Origin: Vandiemenella viatica | Lineage: Eukaryota > Arthropoda > Insecta > Orthoptera > Morabidae | Direction of reading: 5' to 3' | Length of the DNA stretch: 64,000 bases | Assembly: GCA_031002005.1 (NCBI GenBank) | Contig: JARYHS010013630.1 | Coordinates: 28,487,112-28,551,111, forward strand | Shown: positions 45,600 to 54,775 of the stretch, piece by piece | How the letters are laid out: each line of letters begins with the position of its first letter | Numbering within the stretch: the first letter of the stretch is position 1 | The notes under the pieces: model-generated | Database searches by the model: none | Seen by the model: the letters and a program-made list of their open reading frames with translations, nothing else | Told to the model about the DNA's origin: nothing | Program-made: the position numbers and the translations under genes

Positions 45600-46470
45600 A
45601 AAAAATTATAACTTATGATTTGTTATTATGTCTTGTCTTCCCTTCCACATTCTGCAACTCGATATTCAACCAATATTGATACAATACATTCATACCTCAT
45701 CTCTAGTATATGCCTCATACATGTCCACAATTCTTTTGACCCCCTTCCATGTTGCAAAGTATCCCAACCCAAATGTTGCAGTTACTGTCAAATCGAGTTA
45801 CCCTCCATTGCCCCCTCTCCCACTCTAGTAGTTAATACCCATAATGTAGCTTCCTTATCATTTCACAATATTCTATCAAGTGCGGGATCAAAGTTTTGTA
45901 ACTCATGTCTCTCGCTTCCCTAGTATCTCCTCTCGTTATCCTTTTCAGCAGCTGCAGTACTACAACCTGACCAATGTGCCCTGCTTAGTTTATCTATCGG
46001 TCAACTAATATTCCCAGTATCTAGATTTTATTCCTTCAACAAGGAATTACCCTGCCACTAAATAATCATACAAATCTTCTATTTTCTATCTTTAAAGCAA
46101 AGAAGTTGACGCTTCTTAACATTTATATTCATTCCATGACCTGATATCTTGACCCGTTTGCATTTGCTCACAATCCTCACTGAGTTATTGTGCATGATGT
46201 CATCTGCTAACAGCTGACTGTAGTAGATCAACATAACCATTCATCAGAACAATGAACAGTAATGGTCCCAGAACACTACACTTTGGTAGTTTCTCACATC
46301 CTATTCCTTTCAGATTGCACTATCCATTTTACTCCTTGCTTCCTATCTCTTAATAATTCCTCCACCCAATCTTAGAAAAAATACAGTGTCAACCTATCTG
46401 CTTGACCTCCCTTGTCCATTACTTCTGAAATAGCTTGTCAATTGGCTCCTTACCATTTTTATGACAGTTG
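45600..46470 (-). mobile_element. CR1/L2-like LINE, very decayed copy
   Basis: Recognised by the order of degraded blocks on the minus strand relative to other copies: the ORF2 tail near 45640, the AARFV region near 45860, RVMRG near 45930, the KYLGI region near 46015, a motif C remnant near 46200 and motif B near 46280 (GTTCTGGGACCATTACTGTT). Confidence 0.6.
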
Positions 46471-46599
46471 TAGACAATACTATAGTCGTTCACTATCTAG
46501 GTGGCCACCAATCGGCACCACTAGTGGGGTGTTTGAATTTAATAATGAAAAATGTAATTTTGTCATGACAAAAGGTACCCATAGCAGTTATTATTTCGT

Positions 46600-46972
46600 T
46601 TATCCTATTTTAATGTTCTCTCTGTTGCTATTACTGTGATTGAGTCTGTATCTTACAACCTAAACTGGAACAAACTGCATTTTTATTAATGTCCCATGAG
46701 AAGTTAGTACCAACTGTGATAAAAAAAGAAAACAAAAACTTGATTGCCATGTGTGGTGAATGCAGAATGGAGGACGTGATATTGTGAATTTTCTATTTCC
46801 TATGAACGGGTCTACTGGAGATCGCGATCTCCAGTGATCTCCTATGCCCTATTTGTTGTTATTACTGTGATCCAGACTGCATAACGATCTTAACAGAAAC
46901 AAATTGCATTTCTATTACCATTCTGTGGAAAGTTAGACCAACTGCATAAAAAAGAAAACAAAAACTGAATTG
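46600..46972 (+). repeat. Tandem repeat of about 225-240 bp, units 1 and 2
   Basis: Each unit runs TATTACTGTGAT..., GGAACAAACTGCATTT, AAGTTAGTACCAACTGTG, AAAAAAGAAAACAAAAACT and AATTGTCATGTGTG. Unit 1 is about 46605-46840. Unit 2 starts at about 46850, is cut by the PLE at 46973 and resumes at 47505. Units are diverged. Unit 3 is split by a LINE. Confidence 0.65.
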
Positions 46973-47491
46973 TAGTCTTCACAGGTTCTTCGCCGGATAG
47001 AATTGACAAAAGACAAGCTTTCGGCGGCTAGCTCTGCCACCATCATCAGGGCCATTGTTACTTTTGTGACAACTAGAGCTGTACCGACCTTTTTTGTCAG
47101 CATTACGACGTGATTGGTCAGCTCTGGAAGACGCGTGGATCCACAGTGGGCCCTTCCCCTTCTGTCTTCTGCTTTGTCCTGATTGGATGACTGAGAAATC
47201 TGTTACAGACGGGGTCTTGACGACACGAGCCCATTCAGTACTACTTATCTGTGATTGGTCCTCTCCAGAATCTCCTCTTCATTTTCTGCCGGCACCCTAC
47301 TGTCCATTAGTGCAAAACTTGGTTGTTTCAGAATAATACAGTACAGCTCTTGTGGTCAAAAAGTAACAATGGATCTGATAATGACGGCAGAGCTAGCCAC
47401 CGAAAGCTTGTCTATCATCAATTCTATCTGGTGGAGAACCTGTGTAGACTACATTTCAGCAAAATTCTGGGAAAGTCTTAATTCTCACATC
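46973..47491 (+). mobile_element. Inverted Penelope-like insertion, non-coding (family 1 relative)
   Basis: Target duplication AAAAACTRAATTG at 46960-46972 and 47492-47504 (one mismatch). The minus copy begins at 46973, the plus copy ends at 47451, and the plus copy alone has a 40-nt tail (47452-47491) whose end GGGAAAGTCTTAATTCTCAC resembles the tail of the family 1 insertion at 25946. Each arm has the motif followed by CGCTATCCGGC-like sequence. The repeat unit around it is continuous once the insert is removed. Confidence 0.75.
47019..47049 (-). ncRNA. Hammerhead-like motif in the 46973 PLE
   Basis: CTGATGA, one extra T, GGTGGC, 7-nt loop, GCCGCC, GAAA (one G-U pair in the stem). The plus arm at about 47374-47405 has a weaker version with a mismatched stem. 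Confidence 0.5.
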
Positions 47492-47504
47492 AAAAACTAA
47501 ATTG

Positions 47505-47620
47505 TCATGTGTGAAGAATACACCAACAACCATAGTAAAAGATAACCATAGCATGCGATATAATGAATTTCCTGTTTTCATGTCCTATCTATTACTATTA
47601 TTACAATTATAATAATAATT
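47505..47620 (+). repeat. Tandem repeat, end of unit 2 and start of unit 3
   Basis: TCATGTGTGAAGAATACACC through TTTCCTGTTTTCATGTCCTA, then ATTACTATTATTACAATTAT, the start of unit 3, which is cut by the CR1-like LINE at 47620. Confidence 0.6.
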
Positions 47621-48010
47621 GATAAAATTGCGATAGAGTGCACGCTCTGGTGGCAATATCCCTACACACTCATCTTTCTCCCTTTGTCTTCTCACCTACT
47701 TTTCCTCTCTACTAATTTTTACTTTAAATTCTTTCAGTGTTTTCGGTAAATTATTCATTATTTATCTTGGTAATTTATTCCAATCTTTTACACCCTTTCA
47801 TATGGGAGAAAATTTTCCCACACCCTTATACCTGAAATCAAGTGCCAGCTTGTGGTCATGGTCATCTTTAGCCTTCCATGCACCCCTCTTAAATTTCCCA
47901 CCAATATATTTCCATGCTTCATCACCAATATAGACTTTGTATACTCCAATGAATCTCTTCACCCTCCTTCTATCCTCCAATGAATCCCACTCGACTCCCT
48001 TATCATATTA
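47620..48010 (-). mobile_element. CR1/L2-like LINE, part 1 (3' end)
   Basis: The 3' end signature (minus GCCACCAGAGCGTGCACTCT) and ORF2 tail MEDRRRVKRFIGVYKVYIGD, DHDHKLALDFRYKGVGKFS. It is interrupted at the TA at 48009-48010 by a Tc1-like transposon and continues at 49216 and again at about 50620. Confidence 0.85.
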
Positions 48011-49215
48011 CACAGTCCAGTCACATTAATGTGACCACCACCTACTTTCGACGTCAACGTGAAATAATCAATCACAGAAGGCAGGTGGCAGCACATTACA
48101 GTAGAGTGTATATAAAGCATGTCCTAGGGCACCGGAATGCATTTCAATTGTTGGCATAACGCAGAAACATAGCGATTTATCTGATTTCCAAAAGGGCATG
48201 ATTATTGGCTTTCGGGCCAAGGGTGGAAGCATTTCGGAAACTGCTAATTTTGTGAACTGTTCATGTGCCGCCGTGGGGAAAGTATACCGTGCATGGCAAA
48301 ATGGCACTATTCAAAATCAGCGGCGTGGAACATGTGGTGCACCACTGGCTATAGATGACAGGCGAACGAAGGCTACGGAGATGCGTTCGGGCAAATAGAC
48401 GTGCAACTGTTTAGCAACTGACCGCCCAGATGAACCAAGCGGCTACCAAGAGTGTATCCTCAACAACGGTTCAGCAAATGTTGCTGTGCATGGGCCTCCA
48501 CAGCAGACGCCTGGTTTATTCACCTATGCTGACTGCTGTTCATCAGCGACGAAGGCTGGAATTTGCACGCCAGTACCGCAACTGGATGTCCACAGAGTGG
48601 CAACAGGTGGCTTTTTCCGATGAATCATGTTTTATGCTCCATCGGATAGATGGATGTTGGTGCATACAACGTGAAACGTTTGAAAGCAAACACCCTGCAA
48701 CAATTGCCGAAAGGATCCAGGTTGGAGGAGGGAGCATTATGGTTTGGCGAATGTTTTTCTGGAATTCACTGGGTGAACTCATCATTGTGGAAGGCACGAT
48801 GGATCAGCACAAGAACATATCTGTCCTTGCGGATCATGTCCATCCTACATGCGAATAATTTTTCCTCAGAGTGATGACATCTACCAGCAGGACAATGCGA
48901 GGTGTCATACAGCTCGCAGTGGATGTGCGTGGTTCGAAGAGTACCAGGATGAGTTTACCTTACTCCCCTGGCCAGCAAACTCACCGGATTTAAACCCAAT
49001 CGAGAATCTGTGGGACCACCTCGATCGGGTTGTTCGCGCCTTGGATCCTCAACCGCATAATCTAGCGGCACTGGAGTCAGCATGGCTCAACATCCCAGTG
49101 AACACCTTCAGAATCCTAATTGACTCTCTTCCTACACGCCTCACAGCAGTCCGCTCTGCCAAAGGTAGTTATTCTGGTTTTTGAGAGGTGGTCACAGTAA
49201 TGTGACTGGACTGCG
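48011..49215 (+). mobile_element. Tc1-like transposon, DD36E type, inactive
   Basis: 1205 bp with inverted ends CRCAGTCCAGTCACATTA and TA duplications at 48009-48010 and 49216-49217. It carries a broken transposase: a helix-turn-helix region in 48198-48398 (GGSISETANFVNCSCAAVGK), then a stop. The first catalytic Asp is in FSDESCF (48430-48858), the second in YQQDNARCHTA and the Glu in SPDLNPIENLWD (48849-49184). Thirty-six residues separate the second Asp and the Glu, so the signature is DD36E, not the usual Tc1 DD34E. At least one stop and a frameshift between the first and second Asp inactivate it. It inserted into the CR1-like LINE, so it is younger than that copy. Confidence 0.9.
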
Positions 49216-49690
49216 TAGTTACCGATTGTGTTTTGCAGTAATTTCCAAAGACAAATCTAGCAGCTCTTCTCTGCACCCACTCCAACTCCTGTATTTGATA
49301 CCTAAAATGTGGGGCCCATACTACTCCACCATATTTCAGCTGTTGTCTGACCAAAATATTGTACCCCAGTTCACTTACTTCTCTAGTGCATCCCCTCATC
49401 ACTATTGTCAACAGTTGAAGGGTTTTGAACCCTTTCCCTACCATGTATCCAGTGTGTCTTGCCCAGTTAAGTCTGCTATCAAATCTTATGCCGAGGTATT
49501 TGCATTTGGAGTATTCAATAAGCAGCTCCTTCTCTGCTTTATAATCATAATCAGCCTTTAGCTTTTTATCTGTGTACCTAATAATCTGGCTCTTCTTTGC
49601 ATTTATCTTTATTCCATGTTGACTCACCCAGCTAGTCATCCTGCAGCTTTTTACAGTCTTCTACCATTTTGATCCTTTTATATAACACTA
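49216..49690 (-). mobile_element. CR1/L2-like LINE, part 2
   Basis: Minus-strand frame 49169-49639: WVSQHGIKINAKKSQIIRYT, YSKCKYLGIRFDSRLNWARH, YQIQELEWVQRRAARFVFGN. It breaks at about 49690 where a further insert begins. Confidence 0.85.
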
Positions 49691-50080
49691 GCTCGTACCC
49701 ACGACTTCGTACGCGTGGATTAAGAATTTTTTGCCAGAATTGAATATAGAAAGTTGCTGGTAACAAAGGATTGGTCCCAAACAACACTGAGTCGGCATAA
49801 TATGACAGAAAAGCTATCACTATTTCATTCTACCGTCGAACCAGTCTCTTAAAGAGAATCAATTTCCAACATATTTCTGTCACCATTCGATAAGGTCTCA
49901 AAATTTCGTGACTACAACTATTAAACATACTGGAGAAAATGTCCTGTGCCCTTCATACAGATTTTCTTGTCAAATTCTATCAACATCGATATAGCCATTT
50001 GGTCACCAAACGTAACAAAAAGACAGAGACTTACTTCCGTATTTATAGTATTATTATTGCGGTTCACACACACACACACA

Positions 50081-50118
<38 letters not shown>

Positions 50119-50620
50119 GCGAACAACCCCTGAGGAATCATTATAACGTAAAAAAGTGTACACCTACAGCATTGCAAGACTACCTATGATTGCACCCCTA
50201 ACTTGGTGATATCTACAGTTTAACATTCAAATCCAAATAACCTACGGCCCAGGCGTGACTCTTACGATGAAAAACAATTTTTAAAATCTTAGCCTCCACG
50301 GAGATTTGAACCGGAGACCACGACCCAAACATTTGTAAGCAAGCGCTTTAACCACTGAGCTGTCTGAGTGATACATGGAAAAAGCAGTATACAGACGTCC
50401 ATATCCAACGCCTCTGTCTATCGCCATTCAGTAGTATTTCGAAATTATGAGACAACATTTATTATTTATACAGATAATTTTTCAACCAAATGTAGACAGT
50501 ATTTTTCTCTTTGTTTCAAAGGATAAGTGTGCAAAGTTTCATCGAGATAGGATGAAAATAGTGGATTTGTATGAAGAAACAAACAAACAAACATACACAC
50601 ATTCATCTTTATATATATAG
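49691..50620 (+). mobile_element. 930-bp insert in the CR1-like LINE, unclassified interspersed repeat
   Basis: It begins ACTAGCTCGTACCCACGACT and ends TTTATATATATAGAT, an end combination I associate with a class of interspersed repeats in insect genomes. The LINE sequence is continuous across it (TATATAACA to ATGTCATCTGCAAACAATCT). Inside are a CA/CT microsatellite (50065-50114) and, on the minus strand at 50270-50370, a tRNA-like head with CAGCTCAGTGGTTAAAGCGC (A-box-like) and GGTTCAAATCTCCG (B-box-like). No protein frame recognised. Confidence 0.55.
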
Positions 50621-50665
50621 ATATGTCATCTGCAAACAATCTAACTTCTGACTCCATAATTCACT
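50621..50665 (-). mobile_element. CR1/L2-like LINE, part 3
   Basis: Short continuation with the catalytic segment in the minus frame (RLFADDI), ending near 50665, the 5' truncation point of this copy. Confidence 0.7.
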
Positions 50666-50689
50666 TAAAGTGTATGGCGGTAGATGAGT

Positions 50690-50935
50690 TGTTATTACTC
50701 TGGTTCAAGCTGCTTTGCACCCTAAATGGAAACAGATTATATTTCTGTTATTGTTCTGTTAAGAGTTTGGATCAACTGTGACAAAAAATCTGAATCGTCA
50801 TGTGTTGTAAATGTAGCCTGGACCACAGTGAAACACATTCCTACCACATGATTTGCAATTGCCCTGTTTTTATGTTATATGTTGCTATTACTGTACAGCA
50901 TTAAATGTGTCTAGCGTTTTAACGTGGTTGGATGT
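50690..50935 (+). repeat. Tandem repeat, unit 3 remainder and start of unit 4
   Basis: GTTATTACTCTGGTTCAAGC, then TGGAAACAGATTATATTTCT, GATCAACTGTGACAAAAAAT and TCATGTGTTGTAAATGTAGC match units 1 and 2. Unit 4 starts GTTGCTATTACTGTACAGC and then diverges. Confidence 0.6.
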
Positions 50936-51344
50936 CTATGCACTAAATTTTATTTTTAAGGTCGCAAAAAGATGTATTAACCTCCACACACAAATATCCC
51001 ACACACTAAATATCCCAATATACAAACGATAATAAAACAGATGTATAATTTATTCTTCTATCTTTCATTGAAATAATGTAACACCTAAAGAATGATATTT
51101 CTTCTGTCACGGATGCCTAGATAGCAAGTGAGTAGTGTAGTGACTCTGGAGAACGGTCTGAGTTAGCATCCATAAAAATTATCAGGAGTTATACTGCAAT
51201 ACAGCCTGTGAGTTGCCTACTTACTGAGGTTCATGTGGATAATCACCTCTAGATCCATGCTACTGTCTTACAAATGATTTTTTTCTAATATAGCTCTATA
51301 ACATTCCATTTGTTTGCCCACTATGGGTCTTTAGTTCTCAACTC
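50936..51344. other. Unassigned AT-rich stretch
   Basis: No gene or repeat recognised. Confidence 0.3.
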
Positions 51345-51565
51345 AACAATTTGGTGGCTCGGTTGGTTAAGGCACAACTGGGAAATGGAAGGTCCCTGAT
51401 TCAAATCCTGGTTTTCGCTGTAATTTTAACTGGTCTTAATACTGACCATCATCTCTGGCAAAGATTTACTTTCCTCATGTGTAGTATACTAGGGCACTTT
51501 TTGGTTTGTATTCCATGTTAAACTGTAAGTCACCTTTACCAGGTAGAATTACCGGGTTAGGTTAA
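51345..51565 (+). mobile_element. tRNA-derived SINE, second family
   Basis: The tRNA-like head has TGGCTCGGTTGGTTAAGGCA (A box) and GATTCAAATCCTGG (B box) about 42 bp apart, the normal tRNA spacing. The tail is about 150 bp and ends AGGTAGAATTACCGGGTTAG. It differs from the SINE at 3855. Confidence 0.65.
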
Positions 51566-51800
51566 GATAGTCATGATAGTGGCGCATGCGCTGCAAATCA
51601 AAACTCTGCCACTCAATGGCCAAACTATCCTTCACGATCTGCTGGCCAATATACATTGTACACATTTATTTTACCAGTTTTCAACTATATTTTTCTCCCC
51701 TCCTTTATGTGTTGGTACCATTATGGAACATTTCTATTCCTCTTCCAGGTATGGTAGAATTTGTTTGCATCTGTCTTTAACGCATCTGATAATAACATCT

Positions 51801-52340
51801 ATCCCACAAAAGCAATTCTTGTAAAAATAGGATAAGTCTCATGTTTGTGTAGTGAAAAAAAGTTATGAGATCATCTTCTGAGCAAAGTCTATACTTTACA
51901 GTGTGTATTCAGTTCACTTTGTGAAACAGAATGGTTTCTCTCGGTGTCATAGATCGTTCATTTAGAATTAGAAAAATCTGATGACTTGGCCATTATGCAC
52001 GCCATGTTTTAGTTAACCTATATAAATACCTTAAATTTGTTGCTTTATTTAACTTATAAATACGTAAAAGCCAAGATTTCCCTCACTCTATTTCGAATTT
52101 GACAATTATATATTATGCCCTCAATTTCAGTAAAAATTTTGATGCGCATGGGCAAGTCATCAGATTTTTTTAATTCTAAATAAACGATCTATGACATCGA
52201 GGGAAACCATTCTGTTTCATAAAATGAACTGAATACACATTGTAAAGTGTAGACTTGGCTCAGAAAAAGATCTCATAACTTTTTGTAACTATGCGAACTC
52301 AAGACTTGGCCTATTTTTACAAGGTTTGTTTTTGTGGGAT
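51801..52340. mobile_element. Fold-back MITE, about 540 bp
   Basis: Left arm 51801-51990 and right arm about 52145-52340 are inverted copies. Tips are ATCCCACAAAA and TTTTGTGGGAT; shared blocks include AAAAGTTATGAGATC and AACAGAATGGTTTC. The unique middle of about 155 bp includes TGCCCTCAATTTCAGTAAAA. A half copy lies at 23492-23805. No target duplication was found and no coding capacity is present, so its superfamily is unknown. Confidence 0.75.
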
Positions 52341-52792
52341 CTCATATCTTTTTGTAAGTTTACCGCTTATTCTGAATCGCCACTCAAATGTAATGATTTC
52401 ATTTGAAAATCGGTGAATAAGAACATTTCAGAATTGAAGACATCAGTATACTTTACCAACAATGCCTCACTCTCTTAAAAACAATGGGTGTATGCGCTGC
52501 AGCCGAGCAATGCAGGTCGCTGCTGGTTTAACTACCACAATAAATAAATTACTAGTAACTTCCAAACTAAGGATAGGAACAAAGTAAAATTTAAGATATT
52601 AGTTAAACTTGCTGATCTCTATGCATTAAAAAATCCTCAGGCATGTAGTTTCATCCGGAGCAAAGTAATGAAGCCCCAAATATGTGCCAGAATCTTTCAT
52701 GTTTGGAATTGTAGCTAAATAAATATGGGGGAAAACTCCAATATGAGACTTTTCTTAAGATTTAGGGATGAAACCATATGTGTACCAAATTA
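52341..52792. other. Unassigned flank with short diverged direct repeat
   Basis: A 66-bp segment at 52561-52626 (TCCAAACTAAGGATAGGAAC ... CTATGCAT) resembles 55064-55129 on the other side of the DD82E element. No gene. Confidence 0.35.
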
Positions 52793-54775
52793 CTAGAGTT
52801 CGGAGCAAGTACGAAGGCGGGTCACAGGGGGATGCGCAGTAGCCTGTGGAGCTGTACCACGTGACTCACAGCCAATCGCGTGTCAGTGGCTTTCCTGTGT
52901 TCGTTCTGTGCGCGTCGTGCTGTGTTCGTCAAGTTTACAGTTTATTTCACTTATAGTGTTCCGTGTTTAGTGATTATTTTGCCCTCATAGTGTTCATTAT
53001 GAGTGATGGTAAAGAATCACGCCAAGTGTTGCACAAACAAGCGAGAGGAATAGTGTTCCGTGTGTATCAGTACTTGAAAAGGCAGTCTTCTTCTGAGTCC
53101 GCGCCACCATGTGGTGCGAGTCGCGCCGTTGCCAAGTGCCAGGAGCAGACGGCTGAAGCCTGTGGTGTTGGTTTGAGGACTGTTCAGAGGATAGCCAGCG
53201 AAGCTAAAGCGTCAGTTGAAGCCTGCGGCTCAGCTGTTTTCAAATCACCGGGAAAGCATCACAACCGAAAAAAAGAAGTTGGTGCTCTAGACGATTTTTC
53301 CAAAAACGTTCTGCGGCGGATAATATTCAGTATGTATGCTGAAGGCAAATATCCGACAGCAGAAAAATTAGTTTCGCGTATGAAAGAAGCCGAAAATTTT
53401 AGCGGAAGCAAATGGACCATGTTGAGGATACTGAAAGATATGGGATTCAGGTATCAGAAAACGAATGACGGCAGGAAATTACTAATGGAACGTAGTGATA
53501 TTGTAGCTGCAAGGACTGTGTTTTTAAGAGCAATGCAGGAAATCAGACAACTTGGAACGTCTAGCATTTATTATGTAGACGAAACTTTCGTAAACCAAAA
53601 TCATGTAAGGGCTATGTGCTGGAAAATGAGTGACGGTTCCGGTGGATTAAAAGTTCCCGTTGGCAAGGGTAACAGAATAATAGTGCTTCATGCTGGATCA
53701 GCAGAAACTGGCTTTATTCCCCAGAGTAAGCTAATTTTTAAGGCGTCAAAGGCTAAGAATTCTGAAGATTACCATACTGAGATGACATACTGTGTCTTTA
53801 AAAGGTGGTTTAAAGAACAATTGTTGCCGTATATCCCTCCATGCTCTGTTATTGTCATGGATAATGCAAGCATCCACTCAGTGCAAGTGAATAAAGCTCC
53901 AAATACGAATTCCAAAAAGGCAGACATTATAGCCTGGTTGTCCTCTAACGGAATACCTCATAGTTCGTCACACACCAGAGCAGAATTGCTGCTTCTTGTC
54001 AATGCCCACAAGCCTGCTTACAGAGTATACGAGATAGACGAAATTGCAAAGCAGCATGGACACCGTGTTGTTAGATTACCCCCATACCATTGTCATTACA
54101 ACCCAATTGAGCTGGTATGGGCTCAGGTGAAAGCAAATATTGCGGAAAAGAACAACACATTTAAAATTGCAGATGTTGAGAAACTTACACATGAGGCAAT
54201 TGACAGCATCCCAACATCTAGATGGGCAGCTTGTGTGAAACACGCAGAAAAATTACAGGATGAAGATTACGACAGAGAAATTGGCAGGGACACGATTATG
54301 GAACCTTTCGTCATAAATCTTGCTGAGAGTGAGTCATCTGCATCGGACAGCGAAGACGATGGCGTGCATTTCTTGCTGTAATGATGTAAGTGTTAATTAC
54401 TGGTACTTATGATTTTATGTGACTTTGTCTGCAGGTGCATAGTTTATGTACACATCTTTGGCTTCGTAATAATGTAGTTTTCTCTGTGAAAGGTATTTCG
54501 TTCAATTAAATATATTCTAACACTGTAGCAGGTTGCGAAATGAAAGAAAATATGAGAGGCTACAATGAATACTGACAAAATTGTGTAAGTGTGTGTGTGC
54601 TTGTGTGTGTGTACATGTGCTTGCGCGACTAAAAGCTCGCGTTCATGCAATTCGCTGAACCTGCTAGCGCGCTGTAAAGTGACAGAAGCAAATTGGCAGC
54701 GTCGCAACACATCTCCCCTCTCTCTCTGCGCAGAACGCGTTGCCCACCCGCCTTGGTACGTGCTCCAAACTCTAG
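52793..54775 (+). mobile_element. IS630-Tc1-mariner transposon, DD82E type, apparently intact
   Basis: 1983 bp. Inverted ends begin CTAGAGTTYGGAGCAMGTAC and match at 27 of 30 positions. TA precedes the left end (52791-52792), but TT follows the right end, so the expected TA duplication is either mutated or the ends are misplaced by a few bases. A single transposase gene fills the centre with about 205 bp before and 390 bp after it. I recall a DD82E group (named Sailor) in this superfamily; membership is inferred from spacing alone. Confidence 0.82.
52999..54381 (+). CDS. DDE transposase, DD82E signature, 460 aa
   Basis: Start chosen at ATG 52999 (MSDGKESRQVLHKQARG); the frame is open a little further upstream but without ATG. 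Residues about 10-75 hold a helix-turn-helix (EQTAEACGVGLRTVQRIASE), and about 95-180 a second winged-helix-like region (RRIIFSMYAEGKYPTAEKLV, SKWTMLRILKDMGFRYQKT). The RNase-H-fold catalytic residues are Asp 194 (IYYVDETFVN), Asp 288 (VIVMDNASIHS) and Glu 371 (CHYNPIELVWAQVK). Eighty-two residues lie between the last two, because of an inserted segment with WLSSNGIPHSSSHTRAELL. The C-terminus is acidic (SESSASDSEDDG). No stop or frameshift. It should cut and join the element ends in the nucleus. Domestication is an alternative, but the flanking inverted ends favour a mobile element. Confidence 0.88.
   Translation: MSDGKESRQVLHKQARGIVFRVYQYLKRQSSSESAPPCGASRAVAKCQEQTAEACGVGLRTVQRIASEAKASVEACGSAVFKSPGKHHNRKKEVGALDDFSKNVLRRIIFSMYAEGKYPTAEKLVSRMKEAENFSGSKWTMLRILKDMGFRYQKTNDGRKLLMERSDIVAARTVFLRAMQEIRQLGTSSIYYVDETFVNQNHVRAMCWKMSDGSGGLKVPVGKGNRIIVLHAGSAETGFIPQSKLIFKASKAKNSEDYHTEMTYCVFKRWFKEQLLPYIPPCSVIVMDNASIHSVQVNKAPNTNSKKADIIAWLSSNGIPHSSSHTRAELLLLVNAHKPAYRVYEIDEIAKQHGHRVVRLPPYHCHYNPIELVWAQVKANIAEKNNTFKIADVEKLTHEAIDSIPTSRWAACVKHAEKLQDEDYDREIGRDTIMEPFVINLAESESSASDSEDDGVHFLL

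Noticed and set aside
50065..50114. CA/CT repeat as a regulatory element
   Set aside because: A plain microsatellite inside a repeat; no evidence of function.
50270..50370. A functional tRNA gene
   Set aside because: A- and B-box-like strings are present, but no full cloverleaf or acceptor stem is apparent; better explained as a SINE-like head.
52963..52998. Twelve extra N-terminal codons of the DD82E transposase
   Set aside because: The first codon is GTG; the ATG at 52999 is the plausible eukaryotic start.
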